Notes: generated by a model not told the origin, from the letters alone. A stretch of DNA of 16,522 bases from Colivivens sp964452915 (GCA_964452915.1 CAYVNW010000050.1:1-16522); one strand, 5' to 3'. Shown: positions 1 through 6,691, counted from the stretch's first letter. Numbers and translations are program-made.

Positions 1-170
1 AGTCGGTTGCGGCAGACCTCTACAACGAACGTTGCGAACTGCACGACATACAGGTTGGATCGTTCGTGTCGATGAGCTACAACACCAAAGTGCGTCGATC
101 TGTTGACAAGCAAACAGGCGAGGAACGTTTGTTCAACTCATGCCGTGCCTGGAGTGTGGAACTGAAATAG
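1..170 (+). CDS. DUF3127-like OB-fold protein, C-terminal part
   Basis: The window opens inside this gene; 55 residues remain before the TAG at 168-170. The fragment reads as the second half of a small OB-fold. A segment ending in DLYNERCELHD is followed by IQVGSFVSMSYNTKVRRS and a final strand with the F-N-x-C-R-A-W-x-V-E pattern. This resembles the DUF3127 family of Bacteroidetes, in which a turn of the type 'VGDEVTVSFDIESRE' precedes 'RAWRVE'. The family is thought to be single-stranded DNA binding and is common on phages and conjugative elements; that role is inferred from family, not shown here. The stop codon is embedded in the Shine-Dalgarno sequence GGAGG of the next reading frame, so the two are in one transcript. 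G+C is higher than in the housekeeping genes to the right, in keeping with a mobile origin. The family call is moderately sure. Confidence 0.55.
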   Translation, partial: SVAADLYNERCELHDIQVGSFVSMSYNTKVRRSVDKQTGEERLFNSCRAWSVELK

Positions 171-183
171 GAGGCGGAATATG
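170..183 (+). promoter_or_regulatory. Strong Shine-Dalgarno before an out-of-frame ATG
   Basis: GGAGG at 170-174 lies six bases before an ATG at 181, an ideal bacterial ribosome binding site and stronger than most in this window. That ATG opens only a 22-codon frame ending in TAG at 247-249. The DUF5675 frame is offset by one base from it, so this site either serves a short leader peptide or marks the original start of a gene whose first codons are now out of frame. An A6 run at 191-196 is the obvious place for a one-base change. Confidence 0.6.
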
Positions 184-206
184 GAAGTACAAAAAACAAA
201 GTCTTT

Positions 207-629
207 ATGCGGCTCGACAGGCTCTTCGCCTACAGCGATGCTACGATAGGCTGCCTCAAACTCGGCGACAAGCAGTGGTTCACGCTCGAACAGGTGTGGC
301 GAGATTACGAAAACGGTGAACAAAAAGTTGTCGGCAAGTCAGCCATACCGGCAGGGACGTACAAGATAAGGATTTCATATTCCGCACGTTTCAAGTGCAA
401 TGTGCCGCTACTGGCCGGTGTACCAAAATTCGCTGGCATCGAATTCCATGTTGGCAACACATGCAACGATACGAAGGGTTGCATTCTGGTTGGCAAGATG
501 GCCCTGATTGGCGGACTTATGCAGCGGCTGACGAATTCCGGCGACGCATTCAAGGAGCTAATGGCTGAAATCGAAGCCTGCATGAAAGATAACGACTTAT
601 ACGTCGTAATAGCAGACCATTTTATGTAA
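207..629 (+). CDS. DUF5675 family phage/mobile-element protein
   Basis: This 140-residue protein matches the DUF5675 layout. It starts with an M-(K/R)-L-x-R-L-type strand and continues with DATIGCLKL (11-19). A central AIPAGTY (46-52) is followed by PLLAGVPKFAGIEFHVGNT (67-85) and DTKGCILVG (88-96). H81, N84, D88 and the G91-C92 pair are the conserved-looking residues. The family occurs in prophages and integrative elements of Bacteroidetes and its biochemical role is not established. The ATG at 207 fits the usual family N-terminus but has no Shine-Dalgarno. A near-perfect one stands before an ATG at 181 in another frame, and a -1 shift in the A6 run at 191-196 would join the two as MEVQKNKVF ahead of M207. 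No signal peptide or membrane segment is present. Together with the preceding DUF3127-like fragment it defines the left end of the window as part of a mobile element. Confidence 0.7.
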   Translation: MRLDRLFAYSDATIGCLKLGDKQWFTLEQVWRDYENGEQKVVGKSAIPAGTYKIRISYSARFKCNVPLLAGVPKFAGIEFHVGNTCNDTKGCILVGKMALIGGLMQRLTNSGDAFKELMAEIEACMKDNDLYVVIADHFM

Positions 630-680
630 TGCATATTTGTTTCGTTTTAAAAAGTTGTTTACGCATAATTTGCATGGGTG

Positions 681-713
681 GGCGGCGGACCGAGAGGTTA
701 GCCGCCTTGTTTT
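681..713 (+). terminator. Intrinsic terminator closing the mobile-element transcript
   Basis: A perfect stem GGCGGC (681-686) / GCCGCC (701-706) encloses a second short stem ACC / GGT around a GAGA tetraloop (692-695). The hairpin is followed directly by TTGTTTT. It lies about 50 bases after the DUF5675 stop and faces the same way. Confidence 0.75.
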
Positions 714-721
714 GATAAGCG

Positions 722-984
722 GTGACACTTGTGTATGGATTAGGACTGATTGCAGTCGTATTAGTTATCCTCTATCTGCCATGCCGCTCATTTCAGCATC
801 ATTATATTTAGGGCAGTTCATCTCGCCACTGATAGTGAATCCAACGGCTTCACTGTTCTTCCCTGACGACGTACGCGGACCTTACAAGATAGCCGGTGTG
901 CTTGCATTAATATATCTCATTCAAGTAACTTCAACACGGCACTTCCAAAGTCTGCCGCCACGTAGAGACGCACAATCACATTAA
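722..984 (+). pseudogene. C-terminal remnant of an MFS transporter, frame broken
   Basis: Two overlapping reading frames together look like the last helices of a major facilitator superfamily permease. Frame one, 722-811, encodes a hydrophobic helix of the type LVYGLGLIAVVLVILYLP and then stops. A second frame opening at 781 encodes ASLYLGQFISPLIVNP, which resembles MFS helix 11 with its LGQF-x-SP signature. It continues through DVRGPYKIAGVLALIYLIQ, resembling helix 12, and a basic tail ending at 984. A single-base shift between about 770 and 785 would join them. Nothing upstream of 722 encodes the first ten helices; a terminator and a mobile element stand there instead. The simplest reading is a transporter gene cut by insertion or deletion and then decaying. 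It could also be a small two-helix membrane protein from the ATG at 781 (67 residues), but there is no clear ribosome binding site. Inferred from helix pattern only. Confidence 0.5.
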
Positions 985-998
985 TTAACTACAAAATA

Positions 999-1029
999 TT
1001 TGTCCATTTGTTTTTTTAGTATAACTTTG
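999..1029 (+). promoter_or_regulatory. Promoter of rsmI
   Basis: TTTG at 999-1002, a 19-base spacer, then TAACTTTG at 1022-1029 match the Bacteroidetes primary sigma factor consensus (-33 TTTG, -7 TAnnTTTG). Transcription should begin near 1036, giving a leader of about 75 nt before rsmI. Confidence 0.75.
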
Positions 1030-1054
1030 CACCATTAATATAACTGTTGAATCA

Positions 1055-1085
1055 AGGAGATGCCAGCCACATACCGACATCTCCT
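1055..1085 (+). promoter_or_regulatory. Hairpin in the rsmI leader
   Basis: AGGAGATG (1055-1062) and CATCTCCT (1078-1085) form a perfect 8-bp stem with a 15-base loop. It lies in the predicted 5' untranslated region, 26 bases before the rsmI start, and no T-run follows it. It may stabilise the leader or affect expression; no known riboswitch or protein-binding motif is recognised. Confidence 0.45.
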
Positions 1086-1111
1086 GTATTCACAACTGTA
1101 CAGTATAGATT

Positions 1112-1849
1112 ATGGGACAATTGTTTGTGGTGCCTACACCCGTCGGCAATATGGATGACATGACATTTAGAGCCATTAAGACTCTGAACGATGTGGATTT
1201 TATTCTGGCCGAGGACACAAGGACCTCATCGGTATTGATGCATCATTTCAACATAAAGAAAGAGATGCACTCATATCACAAATTCAACGAGCACCAGACA
1301 CTGCAGAAATTTGTAGACAGGATATTAGGCGGACAAACAGCCGCACTCATCAGCGATGCCGGCACGCCGGGCATAAGCGATCCTGGATTCTTACTGGTTC
1401 GCGAATGTGTGCGTAATGGCATTACAGTGCAGACCCTGCCAGGTGCTACTGCTTTTGTACCCGCTCTCGTAAGTTCGGGGCTTCCATGCGACAGGTTTGT
1501 CTTTGAAGGGTTCCTTCCACAAAAGAAAGGCAGACAAAAACGGATTGCGGAGCTAATCGGAGAAACACGCACCATCGTGTTCTATGAATCACCATATCGG
1601 GTGGTGAAAACATTGGAGCAATTCCGTGAAGCCTTTGGACCGACACGGCAAATATGCTGTCAACGTGAGATATCAAAAATCCACGAAGAAAGCATACGCG
1701 GCACAATAGAAGAAGTGTTGAGCCACTTCAAGCAAGTTGCCCCTAAAGGTGAGTTTGTCATCGTACTTGGCGGGACAGACGGGGACTGCGCAGACGACAC
1801 ACCTAACCAATCCGAGGAAATAAACAACTTAAATACAAAAGGAATATGA
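1112..1849 (+). CDS. rsmI: 16S rRNA (cytidine1402-2'-O)-methyltransferase RsmI
   Basis: RsmI methylates the 2'-hydroxyl of C1402 in the decoding centre of 16S rRNA using S-adenosylmethionine, tuning start-codon choice and decoding fidelity. The 245-residue product belongs to the SAM-dependent tetrapyrrole methylase fold. VVPTPVGNMDDMTFRA at 6-21 is the N-terminal signature, AEDTR is at 33-37, and the SAM-binding SDAGTPGISDPG spans 81-92. LPGATAFVPALVSSGLP is at 109-125, FEGFLPQKKGR at 131-141, and FYESPYR at 157-163. It is shorter than the E. coli enzyme and lacks its C-terminal extension, as is usual in Bacteroidetes; the last 20 residues are low-complexity and polar. It is expressed from its own promoter at 999-1029, and its TGA overlaps the ATG of the next gene (ATGA), so the two are translationally coupled. 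Identification is firm. Confidence 0.95.
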   Translation: MGQLFVVPTPVGNMDDMTFRAIKTLNDVDFILAEDTRTSSVLMHHFNIKKEMHSYHKFNEHQTLQKFVDRILGGQTAALISDAGTPGISDPGFLLVRECVRNGITVQTLPGATAFVPALVSSGLPCDRFVFEGFLPQKKGRQKRIAELIGETRTIVFYESPYRVVKTLEQFREAFGPTRQICCQREISKIHEESIRGTIEEVLSHFKQVAPKGEFVIVLGGTDGDCADDTPNQSEEINNLNTKGI

Positions 1850-2703
1850 AGAAATGCATTTTATTCATCGCATTGGCCACCATGCTTGTGTCATGCGACA
1901 ACTTATTCAAAGGGAGCAAAACGTCGGAGGAAGAAACCAGAATGGATTCTCTCCAAAGTCTGCTTGACCAAAAAGACAGCGAGCTGGATGAGATGATGTC
2001 CACATTTAATGAAATCCAAGAAGGATTCGACGCCATCAATGAAGCAGAAGGCAGAATAAATCTGATGAGCCAAGGAGAGGAAGGCAACGGCGCCAAGGCA
2101 AACATCAAAGAGAACATGGAGTTCATTGAAAAGACAATGCTTGAAAACCGCCGCAAGATCGAGGAACTACAAGATAAGCTGAGTAAAAGTAGTGTAAATG
2201 CCAGCAAAATGCAAGCAGCAATTAATAAATTGACAGAACAACTCGAGCAAAAAACGAAAGAAGTTGAAGAGTTGCGTGCACAGTTGGCTGAACGTGACTC
2301 AAAAATAGAGGAACTCGGAACTAGCGTAGAGCAACTTACGGCTGAGAACACACAGGTAAAGGCAGAAAAAGAAGCAAACGCCGAAATTGCCCGTGCACAA
2401 GATGCCCAGCTCAACACTGCATGGTATGTGTTTGGTACTACAAAGGAACTGAAAGAGCATAAGATTCTCGTTGATGGAGATGTTCTGAAGAGCAAGGAAC
2501 TGGATACAGACTATCTGAAAAAAATCGATATTCGCAAGACCAATGTCATTCCGCTCAATTCAAAGTCAGCTAAAATTCTTACAACCCACCCGGCAGGTTC
2601 ATACTCTTTGCTCAAAGACTCAAAAGGCGAATACACACTTCGCATAACAAACGCCAGCGAGTTTTGGAGTGTTTCGAAATATCTTGTTATCAGAGTAAAA
2701 TAA
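1846..2703 (+). CDS. Coiled-coil lipoprotein of unknown function
   Basis: The product has 285 residues. It begins with a lipoprotein signal peptide: basic MKK, a hydrophobic core, and the lipobox LVSC with the lipidated cysteine at C17. A charged low-complexity stretch follows, then a long heptad-rich coiled coil from about residue 85 to 190 with many KIEEL, EQLEQK and AQLAER runs. A small apparently globular domain occupies 190-285, with YVFGTTKELKEHKIL near its start and TNASEFWSVSKYLVIRVK at the end. This is a lipoprotein type seen in Bacteroidales that has no assigned role; a cell-envelope scaffold or spacer is only a guess. The start overlaps the rsmI stop by four bases, and a terminator shared with rho follows. 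Charged, Glu- and Lys-rich composition is a property of the coil rather than evidence of transfer. Confidence 0.85.
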   Translation: MKKCILFIALATMLVSCDNLFKGSKTSEEETRMDSLQSLLDQKDSELDEMMSTFNEIQEGFDAINEAEGRINLMSQGEEGNGAKANIKENMEFIEKTMLENRRKIEELQDKLSKSSVNASKMQAAINKLTEQLEQKTKEVEELRAQLAERDSKIEELGTSVEQLTAENTQVKAEKEANAEIARAQDAQLNTAWYVFGTTKELKEHKILVDGDVLKSKELDTDYLKKIDIRKTNVIPLNSKSAKILTTHPAGSYSLLKDSKGEYTLRITNASEFWSVSKYLVIRVK

Positions 2704-2780
2704 CAAAGAGATCCACTCATTTTCATGTCGTACGGACGGGCGGTATATGATGGAATGACAGGAATATAAAGATTACTCAA

Positions 2781-2820
2781 AGGGCTGATACCTCATCAGA
2801 AGTATCAGCCCTAATTTATT
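2781..2820. terminator. Bidirectional terminator between the lipoprotein gene and rho
   Basis: AGGGCTGATAC (2781-2791) and GTATCAGCCCT (2802-2812) pair as a perfect 11-bp stem with a 10-base loop. On the plus strand it is followed by AATTTATTGT; on the minus strand the hairpin is followed by TTGAGTAATC, a weaker tail. It sits between convergent genes, 77 bases after the lipoprotein stop and 24 bases beyond the end of rho. Confidence 0.8.
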
Positions 2821-2836
2821 GTCTAACTGTTTATTT

Positions 2837-4969
2837 TCAGCTATTCATTGCCGCAAGGAACTCTTCGTTATTTTCTGTCCTTTCAATATACTTCAGGATG
2901 GTGTCCATTGCTTCGATATTTGTCATGTCTGCAATATGATTGCGAATAACCCACATAAATCTTCGGGTCTGGTCGTCTTGCAACAGATCATCACGACGTG
3001 TACTTGAAGCAATAAGATTGACAGCAGGGAATATACGCTTGTTGGCAAGACTGCGGTCGAGCTGAAGTTCCATATTACCTGTACCTTTGAACTCCTCAAA
3101 AATCACCTCGTCCATTTTCGATCCGGTGTCAATCAGGGCAGTTGCGATTATTGTCAGCGAACCGCCGCCTTCTATGTTACGTGCGGCACCAAAGAATCGT
3201 TTTGGCTTTTGAAGAGCATTTGCATCCACACCTCCTGTAAGCACCTTACCTGAAGCAGGACTGACAGTGTTGTAAGCACGTGCAAGACGGGTGATGGAAT
3301 CAAGGAATATCACGACATCATGACCGCACTCGACCATTCGCTTTGCTTTCTCAAGTACCAAATTGGCAATTTTCACATGGTTGTCCGCAGGCGCATCGAA
3401 CGTAGAAGCAATAACTTCTGCATTGACAGTCCTTGCCATATCGGTTACTTCCTCCGGACGCTCATCAATCAGCAACATCATCAGGTACGCTTCCGGATGG
3501 TTGCGTGCTATTGAATTGGCAATATCTTTCATCAATAACGTCTTACCGGTTTTTGGTTGTGCAACAATAAGAGCACGCTGTCCTTTACCTATTGGCGTAA
3601 ACATATCAACGATACGCGAAGACGGTGAGTCGTTCTTTCCACTGCAAAGTCTGAATTTCTCATTAGGGAACAAAGGAGTAAGGAATTCGAAAGGAACCCT
3701 GTCGCGAATAACGGAAGGTTCGCATCCATTTATTTTTTCAACCTTAACCAATGGGAAATACTTTTCTCCTTCACGAGGCGGGCGTATTGTACCCTCTACA
3801 ACATCACCGGTCTTGAGTCCGTAATGCTTTACTTGTGAAGGATGCACATAAATGTCATCCGGCGATGAAAGGTAATTATAGTCTGAACTGCGCAGGAAAC
3901 CAAATTCACCGGACAATTCAAGTACTCCCGACACCTCTATAATATCATTGAAGTCGTATGGTTCAATATGTGCAGCAGGAATCTGTTCTTTTTGTGCTTC
4001 TGCTGCAGCACTTTGAGCAGCCGGAGCTTTTTGCACAAGTGTATACCTGTCTAAGAATGCATCTTGTGGCGTATCATTGAAATTACCTTCATCAGGGATA
4101 TCCTCAAGTATAATAAAATCCTCTGCGCTATTGTTTGACATGTTACCGGAATATGATAAATTCGCATCATATCCGGCATCCTTTATATTAGAGTCGGCCG
4201 AAGGTTCCGAATAGTTTACAGGCCGTTCGATTTGTCTGCTCTTTCCAAAATCAAGCAAAGACCGTTTTGGCTTTGACTCTGTTTGTACTTCTTGTTGTGC
4301 CGGCTGTTCCACGTTCGATGATTGTGCAGGCATGGTATCTTTTGATGATTGTGATTGTTTTGAAGGAGAACTTGGCTGTGCCGATGCAGAAGCATGATTG
4401 ACAGCGTCATCAGATTTGTTTGTTTCTGTATCTTCAGATTCAACCGATTGGATTGGCAGTTGCGGTTGATCCGGTTCGTTTTTCTTAGGTCTTCCCCTTT
4501 TACGTTTTTGGAGTTCTTCAACCGGCTCGGGAACCGAAACCTGTACATCTGCCGGTGCCGGTTGACTTTCCTGCTCTGCAGGTTCATCTTTCTTTGGTCT
4601 TCCTCTCTTGCGTTTTGCAGGCTCAACAACCGGCTCATCAGTTGCGCTCTGCTTACCGCTAAGCATTTCTTTCTCTTTGAATGAGAGGTCGTTAAATAAA
4701 GAGTTATCTGATACGACAGTTGTTTGTTTGTCTATTTTCTTGGCATTGGATTGATTTACGGAATATACATAATCGACTGTTTTGATTCTGTTTCGCTTTC
4801 TTGGCTTGCTATTTACTGCTTTCTGAGCAGCCGACTGCGACGCCTCATAGTCAAGTATCTCATAAATCAACTCATTCTGGTCCAACTTACTACTATTGAT
4901 CCCGTATTCAGCGGCAATAGCTTGAAGTTCTTCCAAAGATTTCTGCTGTAAACTTGCTTTACTATTCAT
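2837..4969 (-). CDS. rho: Transcription termination factor Rho with long disordered insertion
   Basis: Rho is the hexameric RNA-dependent ATPase that releases RNA polymerase at unstructured transcripts. At 710 residues it is far longer than the E. coli protein (419). Residues 5-43 form the N-terminal helical Rho_N domain. Residues about 48-340 are low-complexity, rich in S, Q, P, E and K, and contain two copies of KRKRGRPKK (119-127 and 155-163), an AT-hook-like motif. The cold-shock RNA-binding domain spans about 345-415, including GEFGFLRSS and DDIYVHPSQV. The ATPase core has Walker A AQPKTGKT at 470-477, DERPEEV at 502-508, Walker B VVIFLD at 552-557, and the R-loop region TGGVDANALQKPKRFFGAAR at 578-597. 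The insertion is a known trait of Bacteroidetes Rho; published work on Bacteroides links the disordered region to phase separation and gut fitness. The gene stands alone behind a promoter about 200 nt upstream. Confidence 0.97.
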   Translation of the reverse strand: MNSKASLQQKSLEELQAIAAEYGINSSKLDQNELIYEILDYEASQSAAQKAVNSKPRKRNRIKTVDYVYSVNQSNAKKIDKQTTVVSDNSLFNDLSFKEKEMLSGKQSATDEPVVEPAKRKRGRPKKDEPAEQESQPAPADVQVSVPEPVEELQKRKRGRPKKNEPDQPQLPIQSVESEDTETNKSDDAVNHASASAQPSSPSKQSQSSKDTMPAQSSNVEQPAQQEVQTESKPKRSLLDFGKSRQIERPVNYSEPSADSNIKDAGYDANLSYSGNMSNNSAEDFIILEDIPDEGNFNDTPQDAFLDRYTLVQKAPAAQSAAAEAQKEQIPAAHIEPYDFNDIIEVSGVLELSGEFGFLRSSDYNYLSSPDDIYVHPSQVKHYGLKTGDVVEGTIRPPREGEKYFPLVKVEKINGCEPSVIRDRVPFEFLTPLFPNEKFRLCSGKNDSPSSRIVDMFTPIGKGQRALIVAQPKTGKTLLMKDIANSIARNHPEAYLMMLLIDERPEEVTDMARTVNAEVIASTFDAPADNHVKIANLVLEKAKRMVECGHDVVIFLDSITRLARAYNTVSPASGKVLTGGVDANALQKPKRFFGAARNIEGGGSLTIIATALIDTGSKMDEVIFEEFKGTGNMELQLDRSLANKRIFPAVNLIASSTRRDDLLQDDQTRRFMWVIRNHIADMTNIEAMDTILKYIERTENNEEFLAAMNS

Positions 4970-5168
4970 TATTAGTTTAATAATTTGTGATTCATCTATT
5001 ATTATTCATACCTTTATTAATTCAGTATAATCTTACTGCAGGCTTCAGTCATAGTCTCAGTATGCATGCACAACATGACACATACTGCTCCACTCTATTC
5101 AGACATTCACTTAATATAAGATTAAATTGTAATCAAGGGATAGATTTTCGGTTGTTATCCTTAAATCC
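4970..5168 (-). promoter_or_regulatory. Long 5' leader of rho
   Basis: Between the predicted rho start site (near 5168 on the minus strand) and the ATG lie about 200 untranslated bases. The stretch is A+T-rich and contains one inverted repeat, CAGTATG (5058-5064) / CATACTG (5081-5087), with a 16-base loop. No convincing leader peptide is seen. Rho genes are commonly autoregulated through termination in their leader, so the length is suggestive; that regulation is inferred here. Confidence 0.45.
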
Positions 5169-5172
5169 ACTG

Positions 5173-5203
5173 CAAATTTAATGCAAATAAAAATACCAGC
5201 AAA
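5173..5203 (-). promoter_or_regulatory. Promoter of rho
   Basis: Read on the minus strand, TTTG (complement of CAAA at 5200-5203), a 19-base spacer and TAAATTTG (complement of 5173-5180) give a full match to the Bacteroidetes promoter consensus. Confidence 0.75.
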
Positions 5204-5314
5204 ATTTTTCCCATGTTTTTTTCTGTAAACATCATATTACCCTTCTGAAATATCTCAACATGTATATTTGAAAAAATAATATGCTTAAACGTCGTGTGTT
5301 TGCAAAAAAAATCG

Positions 5315-5322
5315 TAACTTTG
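5315..5322 (+). promoter_or_regulatory. Putative -7 element of the rplY promoter
   Basis: TAACTTTG fits the -7 consensus TAnnTTTG exactly. The only TTTG upstream (5299-5302) is 12 bases away, closer than usual, so the -33 element is weak or absent. Transcription from here would give a leader of about 125 nt that contains AATTAAG / CTTAATT (5405-5411 and 5420-5426), a 7-bp stem just before the gene. Confidence 0.55.
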
Positions 5323-5453
5323 CACCGCTTTTTTAGGCAACACTCTACACCAGTGAGCAAATATGCATTAATATGGCAAGCAACACCTGGTACGTGTGAT
5401 GGCGAATTAAGCACAAGAACTTAATTTATAGTAACACAAAACAAACAAAAGAA

Positions 5454-6071
5454 ATGAAAGAAATCTCACTTAATGGTCAGTTACGTACCGACCTTGGCAA
5501 AAAGGCAAGCCGCGACATCCGTCGCAAAGAACTTGTTCCATGCGTAATCTACGGTGTTGAAAGAGATGACAACAACCAACCTGTTGCAACAGCATTCACC
5601 GTTTCAATGAAAGAACTTGCAAAGCTTCTTTACACACCAAACGTATATATTGTAAACCTAAATATTGATGGGAAATCAGTAAAAGCGATTTTGAAGGACC
5701 TTCAGAATGATTTTGTGACAGACCGTCCTATCCACGTCGATTTCTATCAGGTAACAGAAGAGAAGCCTATTGAAATGGAAATTCCTATCAAGCTCAACGG
5801 TCTTGCAGCAGGTGTTAAAGCCGGTGGTAAACTGCAGCAAAGCATTCGCAAGTTAAAAGTAAAGGCAGTGTATACATATCTGCCAGACGTACTAAACATC
5901 GATATTACAAACCTTGCTTTGGGTAAGTCAATAAAAGTTGAAGAACTGCATTTTGACAACCTTGAGATAATGACTCCTAAGGAAGTCGTTGTATGTAATG
6001 TCCGTATGACCCGTGCCGCACGTACATCATCTGACGAAGCAGCAGCAGATGCCGCAACAGCTCAACAATAG
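5454..6071 (+). CDS. rplY: 50S ribosomal protein bL25 (CTC type)
   Basis: bL25 binds 5S rRNA in the central protuberance of the large ribosomal subunit. The 205-residue protein is the two-domain CTC/TL5 form. The 5S-binding domain (about 1-95) has GKKASRDIRRKELVPCVIYG at 15-34 and the closing HVDFYQV at 95-101. The C-terminal beta domain (about 102-190) includes EIPIKLNGLAAGVKAGGKL, with the VxxGG pattern, and LPDVLNIDIT. A low-complexity Ala- and Asp-rich tail (190-205) follows, as often seen in Bacteroidetes. The start is preceded by an A-rich stretch (aaacaaaagaa), the usual initiation context in this phylum in place of a Shine-Dalgarno. pth begins 12 bases after its stop; rplY-pth is a widely conserved pair. 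Confidence 0.96.
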   Translation: MKEISLNGQLRTDLGKKASRDIRRKELVPCVIYGVERDDNNQPVATAFTVSMKELAKLLYTPNVYIVNLNIDGKSVKAILKDLQNDFVTDRPIHVDFYQVTEEKPIEMEIPIKLNGLAAGVKAGGKLQQSIRKLKVKAVYTYLPDVLNIDITNLALGKSIKVEELHFDNLEIMTPKEVVVCNVRMTRAARTSSDEAAADAATAQQ

Positions 6072-6083
6072 TTTGATATATAT

Positions 6084-6647
6084 ATGAAATATTTGATTGT
6101 AGGTTTGGGCAACATCGGAGAAGAATACGATGGCACCCGCCACAACATAGGATTCAGAGTGTTGGATGCCTTCGCAAAGGCATCCAACATTTCTTTTGAG
6201 GACAAACGTTATGGTTTTGTAGGCAAAGGCAGAATAAAAAATGCAGAATTAATCTTACTCAAGCCGTCAACATACATGAATCTAAGCGGTAACGCCGTAC
6301 GTTTTTGGATGAACAAGGAGAACATTGAGCTCGAGAATCTTCTTGTGGTGTGTGACGACATCTCCTTGCCATTTGGCAAGCTCAGACTCCGTCCGAGTGG
6401 CAGTGACGGAGGACATAACGGACTCAAGCACATAGCTTCAGTTCTCAACACGACTCAATGGGCGCGCATCCGTTTTGGCGTCGGTAATGATTTTCCGAGA
6501 GGCACGCAAATTGATTACGTGCTTGGACATTTTCCACAAGACGACCTTGAGAAAATGGATGAGCGAGTCAATCTTGCATGCGAAATGATAAAAGCATTTT
6601 GTTTGTCTGGCATCACTTTCGCAATGAACAACTATAATAATAAATAA
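6084..6647 (+). CDS. pth: Peptidyl-tRNA hydrolase
   Basis: Pth cleaves the ester bond of peptidyl-tRNAs that drop off stalled ribosomes, recycling tRNA in the cytosol. The 187-residue length is normal for the bacterial family. Family signatures are complete: VGLGNIGEEYDGTRHNIGF at 6-24 with N10 and the catalytic H20, KPSTYMNLSG around 60-69 with the substrate-binding asparagine, VVCDDISLPFG with the conserved aspartate that polarises the histidine, and GSDGGHNGLKH near 110-120. It lies in the same direction as rplY with a 12-base gap, so they should share a transcript, and hslR follows after 44 bases. All three handle ribosomes or the nascent-chain tRNA. No anomalies are seen. Confidence 0.97.
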   Translation: MKYLIVGLGNIGEEYDGTRHNIGFRVLDAFAKASNISFEDKRYGFVGKGRIKNAELILLKPSTYMNLSGNAVRFWMNKENIELENLLVVCDDISLPFGKLRLRPSGSDGGHNGLKHIASVLNTTQWARIRFGVGNDFPRGTQIDYVLGHFPQDDLEKMDERVNLACEMIKAFCLSGITFAMNNYNNK

Positions 6648-6691
6648 TAAGGTATATCTACCCGTCTGTACAGAACTAACTATTAAGAACA

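Noticed and set aside
637..780. Extension of the 781-984 frame upstream as part of a 115-residue gene
   Set aside because: That part runs through the terminator at 681-713, is not hydrophobic like the rest and has no ribosome binding site; only the segment after 781 looks like protein.
1060..1157. Short upstream frame (32 codons) beginning in the rsmI leader hairpin
   Set aside because: AGGAG directly touches the ATG without spacing, the frame overlaps the rsmI start, and the residues show no pattern.
4216..4638. 140-codon frame opposite the rho insertion
   Set aside because: It is on the same strand as rho in another frame, over low-complexity codons; the long open frame reflects biased composition.
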